From NCBI RefSeq assembly GCF_026341515.1, contig NZ_JAPEOK010000001.1:7502001-7566000 (forward strand): a stretch of DNA of 64,000 nucleotides. The letters are read 5' to 3'. Within the stretch, counting starts at the first letter, position 1, and each line of letters opens with the position of its first letter. The position numbers and the translations under genes were made by a program. This document shows positions 42,403 through 49,704 of this stretch, piece after piece. The notes below the pieces were generated by a model. The model saw only the letters and a list, made by a program, of their open reading frames with translations. It did no database searches and was not told the origin of the DNA. The stretch comes from Streptomyces sp. NBC_00878 (GTDB lineage: Bacteria > Actinomycetota > Actinomycetes > Streptomycetales > Streptomycetaceae).

Positions 42403-43611
42403 ATGACCTCAAGCGCTTCACCGGTGACGGTCAGGGCCACCGACGCCGCCGACCAGCCCGAGCGCACCCCGCAACTGGAGGCGCTCTACCAGGGGTTCGA
42501 GTCGGAGTTGCTCGTCCCCCTGTGGACCGAGATCGGTGATCTGATGCCGGTCCACCCGAAGTCCCGTGCGCTACCGCACCTGTGGCGGTGGAAGAACCTG
42601 CTGCCGATGGCGGAGCGGGCCGGCCGCCTGGTCCCGGTCGGGCGCGGCGGAGAGCGCCGCGCGATCGCACTGGCCAACCCCGGTCTGGGCGGGCGCCCGT
42701 TCGCCACGCCGACGCTGTGGGCGGCGATCCAGTACCTCAACCCCGCGGAGGACGCACCGGTCCACCGGCACACTCAGCACGCGTTCCGGTTCGTGGTCGA
42801 GGGCGAGGGCGTCTGGACCGTCGTCAACGGGGACCCGGTCGCCATGCGCCGCGGCGACTTCCTCCCCCAGGCGGGCTGGCACTGGCACGGCCACCACAAC
42901 CTCAGCGACCGGCCGATGGCCTGGATCGACGGGCTGGACATCCCCTTCCAGCACTACCTCGACTCCACCTTCTTCGAGTTCGGTCCGGAAGGGCGGGCGG
43001 AAGGGGAAGGGACGGCGGAACCGGCAGGGGCGGCGGAACCGGAAAGGGCGCAGGAGAGGGAGGAGGAAGCGGCGGAACCGGAGGAGGCCGAGGCTCGCCG
43101 GGCACCGGAGCGTTCGTACTCCGAGCGGCTGTGGGCCCATCCGGGACTGCGTCCGCTGACCCGTCTGGGGCCGACACCGTCCACCCCGCTGCTGGCCTAC
43201 CGCTGGGAGCACACCGACCGTGCGCTGTCCGAGCAGTTGGCGCTGGAGGCCGAGGGCTACTCGGCGACCGTCGAACCCGGCCACGCCGCGGTCCGTTTCA
43301 CCAACCCGACCACCGGCGGCGACGTCCTGCCGACCGTGCGCACCGAGTTCCACCGGCTCGCGCCCGACACCGGGACCGCCACCCGGCAAGAGGTCGGCTC
43401 CTCGGTCTTCCAGGTCTTCGAAGGCACCGGCCGGGTCACCGTCGGCGACGTCTCCTGGACCGTCGAGCACGGCGACCTCTTCGTCGTGCCGTCCTGGCAG
43501 CCCCTCACCGTGTCCACCGAGAACGGCCTGGACCTGTTCCGGTTCAGCGACGCCCCGATCTTCGAGCAGCTGCACCTCCACCGCCACCGCCAGGAAGAGA
43601 AACCGGCATGA
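42403..43611 (+). CDS. Gentisate 1,2-dioxygenase (bicupin)
   Basis: ATG 42403 has GGGAG upstream. The 402-residue protein has two cupin domains. The first carries P-V-H-R-H-T-Q-H-A-F-R-F-V-V-E-G-E-G and W-H-W-H-G-H-H-N, the Fe(II)-binding histidines of gentisate dioxygenases; the second (~275-390) is the partner barrel. A Glu/Ala-rich low-complexity insert of about 45 residues lies between them. The enzyme opens the ring of gentisate to maleylpyruvate. It heads an operon with fumarylpyruvate hydrolase (four-base overlap) and maleylpyruvate isomerase, which confirms the pathway. Confidence 0.95.
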   Translation: MTSSASPVTVRATDAADQPERTPQLEALYQGFESELLVPLWTEIGDLMPVHPKSRALPHLWRWKNLLPMAERAGRLVPVGRGGERRAIALANPGLGGRPFATPTLWAAIQYLNPAEDAPVHRHTQHAFRFVVEGEGVWTVVNGDPVAMRRGDFLPQAGWHWHGHHNLSDRPMAWIDGLDIPFQHYLDSTFFEFGPEGRAEGEGTAEPAGAAEPERAQEREEEAAEPEEAEARRAPERSYSERLWAHPGLRPLTRLGPTPSTPLLAYRWEHTDRALSEQLALEAEGYSATVEPGHAAVRFTNPTTGGDVLPTVRTEFHRLAPDTGTATRQEVGSSVFQVFEGTGRVTVGDVSWTVEHGDLFVVPSWQPLTVSTENGLDLFRFSDAPIFEQLHLHRHRQEEKPA

Positions 43612-44468
43612 AACTCGCGACCGTACGCACCGACAGCACCTTCCGCACCGTCCGTGTCGAGCGGCACGGGTACGTCGACCTGGGCCCCGGCGACGTCGGC
43701 AGCCTGCTGGCCCGCCCCGACTGGCAGTCACTGGCCGCGGACGCCGACGGCGAATTCCTGCAGATCGAGCGCACCCGGCTCGCCCCGGTGGTCCCGCGCC
43801 CCGGAAAGATCATTTGCGTGGGGCTGAACTACCGCACCCACATCACCGAGATGGGCCGCGACCTCCCCGAACACCCCACCCTGTTCGCCAAATATCCCGA
43901 GGCGCTCATCGGCCCGTACGACCCCCTGACGCTGCCGCCCGAGTCCGACGCGATGGACTGGGAGGCCGAACTGGCCGTGGTCGTCGGGCGACAGGTGCGG
44001 CGCGCCGACCGGGCCACCGCCGAGGCCGCCATCGCCGGGTACACCGTGCTCAACGACGTGACGGCGCGCGACTGGCAGTTCCGCACCAAGGAGTGGCTGC
44101 AAGGCAAGACCTGGGAGGCCACCACGCCACTCGGCCCCTACTTGGTGACCCCGGACGAACTCGCTCCCGATGCCGTGATCAGCTGCACGATCGACGGCGA
44201 GGTCGTGCAGAAGTCCACCATCGGAGACCTCCTGTTCGGCGCGGCCGACCTGGTCGGCTACATCTCGACCATCCTGACCCTCAACCCCGGCGACGTGATC
44301 GCCACCGGCACCACCGGAGGCGTAGGACACGCCCGCAAGCCCCCGCGCTACCTGCGGGACGGCCAGACCGTGGTCACGCGCGTCGAAGGCATCGGCGAGA
44401 TGATCACCCCCGTACGGCGAGCCCCGGCCGGCGAGCCCCGGCCGGCGAGCCCTCATGACCGGGGCTGA
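43608..44468 (+). CDS. Fumarylacetoacetate hydrolase family, fumarylpyruvate hydrolase
   Basis: The 286-residue protein starts at the ATGA overlap with the dioxygenase. It has the FAH motifs I-I-C-V-G-L-N-Y, the metal-binding D-W-E-A-E-L-A-V-V at ~120, N-D-V-T-A-R-D-W-Q, and G-D-V-I-A-T-G-T-T-G-G-V-G near the end. In the gentisate pathway it cleaves fumarylpyruvate to fumarate and pyruvate. The next gene overlaps its 3' end by 14 bases. Confidence 0.95.
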   Translation: MKLATVRTDSTFRTVRVERHGYVDLGPGDVGSLLARPDWQSLAADADGEFLQIERTRLAPVVPRPGKIICVGLNYRTHITEMGRDLPEHPTLFAKYPEALIGPYDPLTLPPESDAMDWEAELAVVVGRQVRRADRATAEAAIAGYTVLNDVTARDWQFRTKEWLQGKTWEATTPLGPYLVTPDELAPDAVISCTIDGEVVQKSTIGDLLFGAADLVGYISTILTLNPGDVIATGTTGGVGHARKPPRYLRDGQTVVTRVEGIGEMITPVRRAPAGEPRPASPHDRG

Positions 44469-45315
44469 GGCCGGGGCCGGGGCCGCACCGTTGCGAGAGC
44501 TCCGCTGGACGGCCCAGGGGCACCAGTACTTCATGTCCTGTCTGAAGCTGATCGACGACTGCCGGCTGGAAGGACCGAGCGCCCTGCCGGGGTGGTCCGG
44601 CCGGCACCTCCTCTCCCACGTCGGACACAACGCACGCGCCCTGGCACGACTGGCGCACTGGGCCGCGACCGGGGAACCGACACCGATGTACCCGAGCCCG
44701 TCCGCACGCGCCGAGGAGATCGACACGGGTGCGCGATGGCCGGTGCCGCGGCTGCGCGACTTCGTGGAGGAGGAGCAGGACCGGCTGGTCGCCGAGCTGG
44801 ACCGGATCATCGACGAGAGGTGGCAGGCCGACGTCGTCACGGCCCAGGGGCGCACCGTCCCGGCGAGCACCATCCCCTGGCTGCGCAGTCGCGAGCTGTG
44901 GATCCACGCCTGCGATCTCCCGTCGGCCGGTGATCTCCGGTCGTCCTGCGATCCTCCGTCCTCCTGTGGCGACTTCGCGGCCATGCCCGACGATTTCGTC
45001 GATGCGCTGATCAGCGACGCCCTCACCCGCCGGCGCACCGTGCACTCCTGCGACCTGCGTGTACGGGCGACCGACCGTGACACCGGCCGCGAGCAGACCG
45101 GCCCCGTGCGGACCGGCCCCGTGCCGACCGGCCGCGAGCAGACCGGCCCTGTACAGACCGGCCCCGTGCGGACCGGCCGCGCGGAGACCTATGCGGCGGA
45201 GACGTACGTACAGGGTTCCGCCGCAGACCTGGCGCGCTGGCTCACCGGCCGTGGCGCGTCCCCGCGACTTCGTACGGCCGCCGGTGAACTGCCCGAGCTG
45301 CCGCCCTGGTTGTGA
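44455..45315 (+). CDS. Maleylpyruvate isomerase, mycothiol-dependent type
   Basis: The 286-residue protein fits the MDMPI/DinB fold: L-P-G-W-S-G-R-H-L-L-S-H-V-G-H-N near residue 45, a middle E-E-E-Q-D-R, and S-R-E-L-W-I-H-A-C-D-L with further metal His. It isomerises maleylpyruvate to fumarylpyruvate using mycothiol. A 45-base tandem duplication (bases 45082-45171) inserts a Thr-Gly-Pro-rich segment near residue 210. The gene overlaps the hydrolase gene, so the three pathway steps are made as a unit. Confidence 0.92.
   Translation: MTGAEAGAGAAPLRELRWTAQGHQYFMSCLKLIDDCRLEGPSALPGWSGRHLLSHVGHNARALARLAHWAATGEPTPMYPSPSARAEEIDTGARWPVPRLRDFVEEEQDRLVAELDRIIDERWQADVVTAQGRTVPASTIPWLRSRELWIHACDLPSAGDLRSSCDPPSSCGDFAAMPDDFVDALISDALTRRRTVHSCDLRVRATDRDTGREQTGPVRTGPVPTGREQTGPVQTGPVRTGRAETYAAETYVQGSAADLARWLTGRGASPRLRTAAGELPELPPWL
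45082..45171 (+). repeat. 45-bp coding tandem duplication in maleylpyruvate isomerase
   Basis: Copies at 45082-45126 and 45127-45171 each encode T-G-R-E-Q-T-G-P-V followed by a second T-G-P-V, and differ by a few bases. A shorter ACCGGCC period runs within. Confidence 0.9.
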
Positions 45316-45363
45316 CCGGGACGAACGAGGCCGCAGGCAGCACCGACACCAAGGACGATGATC

Positions 45364-46485
45364 ATGACGATGAAGACCACCGCCGCCGTCGTGGAAGCCC
45401 AGGACGGACCCTTCCGGCTCACCGAGGTGACCCTCGACGACCCGCGCCCCGACGAGATGATCGTGCGCATCGCGGCCGTCGGGATGTGCCACACCGACCT
45501 GGCCGTGCGCAGCGGCTCCACCCCCTTCCCGTTGCCCGCCGTGCTGGGCCACGAGGGGGCCGGTGTGGTCGAGGCCGTCGGTTCGCGGGTCGGCCGCTTC
45601 GCACCGGGTGATCGCGTGATCATGAGTTTCAACTCCTGTGGTGCGTGCGCCGGTTGCCGGGCCGGCCGCCCGGTCTACTGCGACCACTGGGTGCCGCTGA
45701 ACCTGCTCGGCGGCGCCCGTCTCGACGGCTCCGCACCGATCACCCGCCCGTCCGGACCGGTGCACGGTCACTTCTTCGGACAGTCGTCGTTCGCCTCCCA
45801 TGTGCTGGTGAACCAGCGCTCCGCGATCAGGGCGCCCGACGACATCGGCCTCGATGTGCTCGCGCCGCTGGGATGCAGCGTGCAGACCGGCGTGGGAGCG
45901 GTGCTCAACGTGGCCCGGCCGCAGCCGGGAAGCACGCTGGTGGTGTTCGGCGCCGGCGGTGTGGGTCTGGCCGCGGTGATGGGGGCGAAGCTGACCGCGG
46001 CGGCGCGCGTCGTGGCCGTGGACATCAACTCCTCGCGGCTGGAGCTGGCCCGCGAACTCGGTGCCACCCACACCGTCGACTCCGCCGAGGTCGACCCGGC
46101 CAAGGCCGTGCTGGAGCTGACCGGAGGTGTCGGCGCGGACTACGCGATCGAAAGCAGCGGCCGTACGGCCGTGCTGGAAACGGCCATCTCCTCCCTGGCC
46201 GCGGCCGGCACCTGCGTCGTGGTCGGCGCGCCCCCGCTGGGTACGACCATCCCGGTCGACGTTCCGAACCTGCTCGGGCGCGGCATCCGTCTGCTGGGGA
46301 CCAACCAGGGCGACAGCGACCCGCAGCTCTTCCTGCCCCGGCTGCTCGACCTGCACCGGGAGGGCCGCCTGCCGTTCGACCGGCTCATCCACCGGTTCCC
46401 CTTCGAGCAGATCAACGAAGCGGCGGCGGCAACCCTGGACGGAAGCGTGATCAAGCCGGTCCTCGTCATGCCGAGCTCCGCCTGA
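45364..46485 (+). CDS. Zinc-dependent alcohol dehydrogenase, aryl-alcohol type
   Basis: The 373-residue protein is a medium-chain dehydrogenase: G-M-C-H-T-D with the catalytic zinc Cys, G-H-E-G-A-G-V, a structural zinc loop C-G-A-C-A-G-C-R-x6-Y-C, and the NAD site G-A-G-G-V-G-L. The L-L-G-G-A-R-L-D-G segment resembles benzyl/aryl-alcohol dehydrogenases. It could oxidise a hydroxybenzyl alcohol to the aldehyde ahead of the aldehyde dehydrogenase and gentisate genes. ATG 45364 is eight bases from AAGGA; ATG 45358 is too close to it. Confidence 0.92.
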   Translation: MTMKTTAAVVEAQDGPFRLTEVTLDDPRPDEMIVRIAAVGMCHTDLAVRSGSTPFPLPAVLGHEGAGVVEAVGSRVGRFAPGDRVIMSFNSCGACAGCRAGRPVYCDHWVPLNLLGGARLDGSAPITRPSGPVHGHFFGQSSFASHVLVNQRSAIRAPDDIGLDVLAPLGCSVQTGVGAVLNVARPQPGSTLVVFGAGGVGLAAVMGAKLTAAARVVAVDINSSRLELARELGATHTVDSAEVDPAKAVLELTGGVGADYAIESSGRTAVLETAISSLAAAGTCVVVGAPPLGTTIPVDVPNLLGRGIRLLGTNQGDSDPQLFLPRLLDLHREGRLPFDRLIHRFPFEQINEAAAATLDGSVIKPVLVMPSSA

Positions 46486-46790
46486 CGTGCTCCAGGGCCG
46501 GCGGCGTGACCCGCGTCGGCCCAGGTCGGCACGGGGTGATGCGCTGGGTCGGGCAGGCGCGTGGCGGTGGCCGGCTCATAGACGTCGGCGAGCGTGGTGA
46601 ACAGCTGTGCCGCCGCACGGTGACCGTACGAGCCACCGGTCCCGACGCCCACGCCGCGGCCGCCGCGCCGACCGACATCCTCGCCAACGCCGAACAGTCC
46701 TCCGGCGCGTGCTCGCGCATCCGCTGCGTTCGGAGCCTCCCGTCCTCATCATGTGAGCAGTGTTTCGCTCCCAGAAAGGACGTACACACA
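46486..46790. other. 305-bp interval, no gene seen
   Basis: No supported frame is visible. The right end holds AGAAAGGA before the next gene; the rest shows no clear signal. Confidence 0.5.
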
Positions 46791-47957
46791 ATGAAGGTCA
46801 TCATCATCGGTGCCGGCGTGCTGGGCGTAAGTGTCGCGAGGCAGCTTGCGGTCGCAGGTGAGGACGTTCTCCTGCTCGATCAGCGGAAAGCCGGCGCCGG
46901 TACCACCGCGACCACCTTCGCCTGGACCAACTCCAGTCGGAAGCCCGATCCGGACTACCACCGGCTGAACCTCGCGGGGATGGAGGAACACGCCAGGCTC
47001 GCCGAGCAACTGCCTGGTGCGCGGTCGTACTTCGCCAGCGGGGCGCTGCAGTGGGCGGACGCCGCAAACGAGCAGCGGCTCGCTGCCAACGTGGAACGAC
47101 TGCGGTCTCTCGGCTACCCGGCGCACTGGGTCACGTCCGACGAAGCGACCCGGATCGCGGGCGACCTCCGGATCCCGGCGACCACCACGTCCATCGCGCA
47201 CTTCCCCAGCGAGGGATACGTTCTGCCGGACCTCTTCGTGAACACCGTGCTGGCGGATGCCGAGCGGCACGGAGCCAGGTGCGCGGTCGGCGAGGTCGTG
47301 GCCATCGGCGACAGACCTGACGGAGTGTCCGTCACCCTGGCCGGAGGCGACGTCCGCACGGGCGACCGCCTCGTCCTGGCGGCAGGCCGCTGGACACAAC
47401 GGCTCGCCGCACAGGCCGGGATCGACGTTCCCATGGTGACGGACATCGGCCGTGGATCCCAGACAGTCGGTCTGCTCGGATACTCCAGGTCCCCGGAAGT
47501 CGACCTGCGCTGCGTGATCCACAGCCCCGGACTCAACCTCCGTCCCGCGGCCGGCGGGCATGCCGTCCTGCAAGCTCTCGATCTGAACGCCGACGTCGAT
47601 CCCGCGGATCCTCCGTCCGCGGACGGGAACATCGCGAGCACCCTCGCCCGGCGGTTCTCGGCGCTGCTGCCCAACCCGGGCCGGGCACCGGAGATCGACC
47701 TGCGCATCGGCTTACGGTCACTGCCCGCGGACGGCCGCACCGTCGCCGGCTACGCCTCCCCGCAGTCCCGCGTCTACTGCCTCGTCTCGCACAGCGGGGT
47801 CACCCTGGCGCCGGTACTCGGACGGCTGGTCGCGACCGAGATCACAACCGATCAGGAACAGGGCCTCCTCGGGGCCTTCCGGCCCACCCGGTTCGCCGGC
47901 GTACGGCGCTCGGACATCGAGGTGGACCAACACGCCACCGGTCTGGGCGATCAGTAG
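46791..47957 (+). CDS. FAD-dependent oxidoreductase, DadA/glycine-oxidase-like
   Basis: The 388-residue protein starts with the dinucleotide motif I-I-G-A-G-V-L-G-V-S-V-A-R-Q-L and E-D-V-L-L-L-D-Q. It has the DAO-family middle and an R-I-G-L-R-S-L-P-A-D-G segment near the C-terminus that closes the FAD site. Such enzymes oxidise amino acids or N-methyl amines, feeding electrons to oxygen or the respiratory chain. The substrate is unknown. AAAGGA lies ten bases before ATG 46791. Confidence 0.9.
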   Translation: MKVIIIGAGVLGVSVARQLAVAGEDVLLLDQRKAGAGTTATTFAWTNSSRKPDPDYHRLNLAGMEEHARLAEQLPGARSYFASGALQWADAANEQRLAANVERLRSLGYPAHWVTSDEATRIAGDLRIPATTTSIAHFPSEGYVLPDLFVNTVLADAERHGARCAVGEVVAIGDRPDGVSVTLAGGDVRTGDRLVLAAGRWTQRLAAQAGIDVPMVTDIGRGSQTVGLLGYSRSPEVDLRCVIHSPGLNLRPAAGGHAVLQALDLNADVDPADPPSADGNIASTLARRFSALLPNPGRAPEIDLRIGLRSLPADGRTVAGYASPQSRVYCLVSHSGVTLAPVLGRLVATEITTDQEQGLLGAFRPTRFAGVRRSDIEVDQHATGLGDQ

Positions 47958-47960
47958 CCG

Positions 47961-48050
47961 ACGCCCCCCGACGCCCCCCGACGCCCTCAAGCACGAGTCC
48001 TTTCCCATGACCTGCAACTCCCACGACCTGCAACTCCCATGACCCGCAAC
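47961..48050. repeat. Short direct repeats between convergent genes
   Basis: Three copies of CGACGCCCCC are followed by three copies of an ACCTGCAACTCCCAYG-like unit, between the oxidoreductase and TetR genes. Confidence 0.75.
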
Positions 48051-48095
48051 GCGATCCAGCGCCTGTTCACCACAAGCGCTCGGCGTGACGAGACG

Positions 48096-48713
48096 TCAGC
48101 CGAGCAGGATGGCACGGAGGTTGGGGACGAGATGTCGGACGAGTTCCTCGTCCGACATCTCCGCCAGCGGGCCGCTCTTGAAGACGTACCGGGAGAAGGT
48201 CACCCCGATCAGATACGCGCCCACGGAACTGACGCGTTCTTCGAGGTGCGGGCCCGGAATCACGCGCCGGTACATCTCCAGGCTCTCGTCCTGCATCGCG
48301 GCGAACAGCCGCCTGGCCGCCTCCTCTTCGGAAGCCACCGCGCGGATCAGCGCGACGAAGGGGTCGTTGCCCCCGCTCTCGGACATGCGGCGGGCGTACG
48401 AGCGGGCGACGCGCGTGGGCAGCGAGTTGGGATCGCCGGCCACCTCGGCAAGCAGGTTCCGGGAGCTCGGGACCGCGGCGAGGAAGAGCTGCTCCTTGGA
48501 CCCGAAGTGGCGGATCACGAGACCGTGGGTCACTCCGGCCCGGCGCGCCACGTCCCGGATGGTCGTCTTCGCGAAGCCGAGCTCGGCGAACGCGTCCCGT
48601 GCCGCCTCCAGGATGGCCGCCCTGCGTACTTCCGGTTGCCGGGTGCGCTTCCTGGCCGGAGCGGCGTCCTCGCCACTCTCCGTCGGCGTCATCTCGGCTG
48701 GTGATCCAGTCAT
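48096..48713 (-). CDS. TetR-family regulator
   Basis: The 205-residue protein has the TetR helix-turn-helix at ~28-75 (I-L-E-A-A-R-D-A-F-A-E-L-G-F to V-T-H-G-L-V-I-R-H-F-G-S-K). The ligand-binding domain is of the AcrR/TetR C-terminal type seen in Streptomyces. It is divergent from the YcaC-like hydrolase, and the shared intergenic space carries a near-ideal palindromic operator, so local repression is likely. Confidence 0.94.
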   Translation of the reverse strand: MTGSPAEMTPTESGEDAAPARKRTRQPEVRRAAILEAARDAFAELGFAKTTIRDVARRAGVTHGLVIRHFGSKEQLFLAAVPSSRNLLAEVAGDPNSLPTRVARSYARRMSESGGNDPFVALIRAVASEEEAARRLFAAMQDESLEMYRRVIPGPHLEERVSSVGAYLIGVTFSRYVFKSGPLAEMSDEELVRHLVPNLRAILLG

Positions 48714-48839
48714 TCCGTAAGTGTACGTGTGGTCATCTCGTCCTGGTCTTTCTGGTTACTGGCGAGTGGCTTCCGCGGTGGAGGGCATAGCCCTGTACCC
48801 ATCTCACCTGCACTCTTATGGAATCGCTTAGTGACCAGG

Positions 48840-48869
48840 TGGACATTAGCGATTCCCGCGTCGTAGAGT
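48840..48869 (+). promoter_or_regulatory. Putative promoter of the YcaC-like hydrolase gene
   Basis: TGGACA (48840-48845) and TAGAGT (48864-48869) are 18 bases apart, close to the -35/-10 consensus of the main sigma factor. The operator follows at once. Confidence 0.5.
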
Positions 48870-48896
48870 CACTAGTGACCACTTGGTCACTAGTGA
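48869..48896. promoter_or_regulatory. Perfect 13+13 palindromic operator, likely TetR site
   Basis: TCACTAGTGACCA and TGGTCACTAGTGA are exact inverted copies with CT between them. The site covers the expected transcription start of the hydrolase gene. Another partial copy (TTAGTGACCA) lies at 48829-48838. Position between a TetR gene and a divergent target is the classic autoregulation layout. Confidence 0.85.
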
Positions 48897-48915
48897 ATAG
48901 AAGGGAAGTCCCGTC

Positions 48916-49560
48916 ATGGCCCCCGAACCTCTGACCCCGGCCAACACCACCATCGTTCTCGTCGACTACGCCGTCGGCTTCGCGAACCTGCTCGGCTCCC
49001 ACGATCTGAACTCGCACATCCATGCCGTCACCGGCCTGGCCAAGACCGCGAAGTGGTACGGAAGCGGTCTGGTCGTCACCAACGGCGAGGCCGGCAAGCC
49101 GTCCGGGCCGCTCTATCCGGAGCTGCTCGACGTCATCGGTGACGAGCCGGTCATCGAGCGCGCCACCGACTTCAACTCCTTCCTCGACGAGCCGTTCGCC
49201 GAGGCGGTCCGTGCCGCCGGCCGCAAGAACCTGGTGATCGGCGGTATCGCCACCGACGGCTGTGTCCTGCAGACCGTGCTCGGCGGGCTGCGTGAGGGCT
49301 ACCGCGTACACCTGGTGGTGGACGCTTCCGCGAGCCTGACGACCGAGGCCCACGAGACGGCGGTGCAGCGCATGGTCCAGGCCGGTGTAGTGCCGGTGAC
49401 CTGGTTCTCGCTGGCGGCCGAGTTCCAGCTCGACCCCGCGTTCCATGACGCCCCGCACCGGTTGCGGCTGATGCAGGAGAACGTGCCGTCCATGGGCATG
49501 AGCGTCCGGTCGTACGGCAACGCCCTGGCGCAGGGCCGCCGCGCAGCCGCCGCTGTCTGA
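48916..49560 (+). CDS. YcaC-like cysteine hydrolase (isochorismatase superfamily)
   Basis: The 214-residue protein has the superfamily's Asp17 (L-V-D-Y-A-V-G-F) and nucleophilic Cys116 (I-A-T-D-G-C-V). The segment T-D-F-N-S-F followed by A-V-R-A-A-G-R-K-N-L-V-I matches the YcaC branch and not the classic K-x3-S-A-F isochorismatases. Substrates of this branch are mostly unknown. The AAGGGAA site supports the start. It is tightly placed under the palindromic operator and is probably induced when the TetR protein binds its ligand. Confidence 0.9.
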   Translation: MAPEPLTPANTTIVLVDYAVGFANLLGSHDLNSHIHAVTGLAKTAKWYGSGLVVTNGEAGKPSGPLYPELLDVIGDEPVIERATDFNSFLDEPFAEAVRAAGRKNLVIGGIATDGCVLQTVLGGLREGYRVHLVVDASASLTTEAHETAVQRMVQAGVVPVTWFSLAAEFQLDPAFHDAPHRLRLMQENVPSMGMSVRSYGNALAQGRRAAAAV

Positions 49561-49566
49561 GCCGGT

Positions 49567-49638
49567 CCCCTCCGACTCGTCGGCCTCCTCCGATTCGCCG
49601 GCCTCCTCCGATTCGTCGGCCCCCTCCGATTCGTCGGG
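49567..49638. repeat. Four 18-bp tandem copies after the hydrolase gene
   Basis: Contiguous 18-base units of the form YYCCTCCGAYTCGYCGGC start six bases after the hydrolase stop. Confidence 0.9.
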
Positions 49639-49704
49639 TCCCGGCCGCGCCTGAACGCGTCTTCGAGTGGCCGGGCGGGGAGTTGCGGCGGGGATAATCG
49701 TGGC

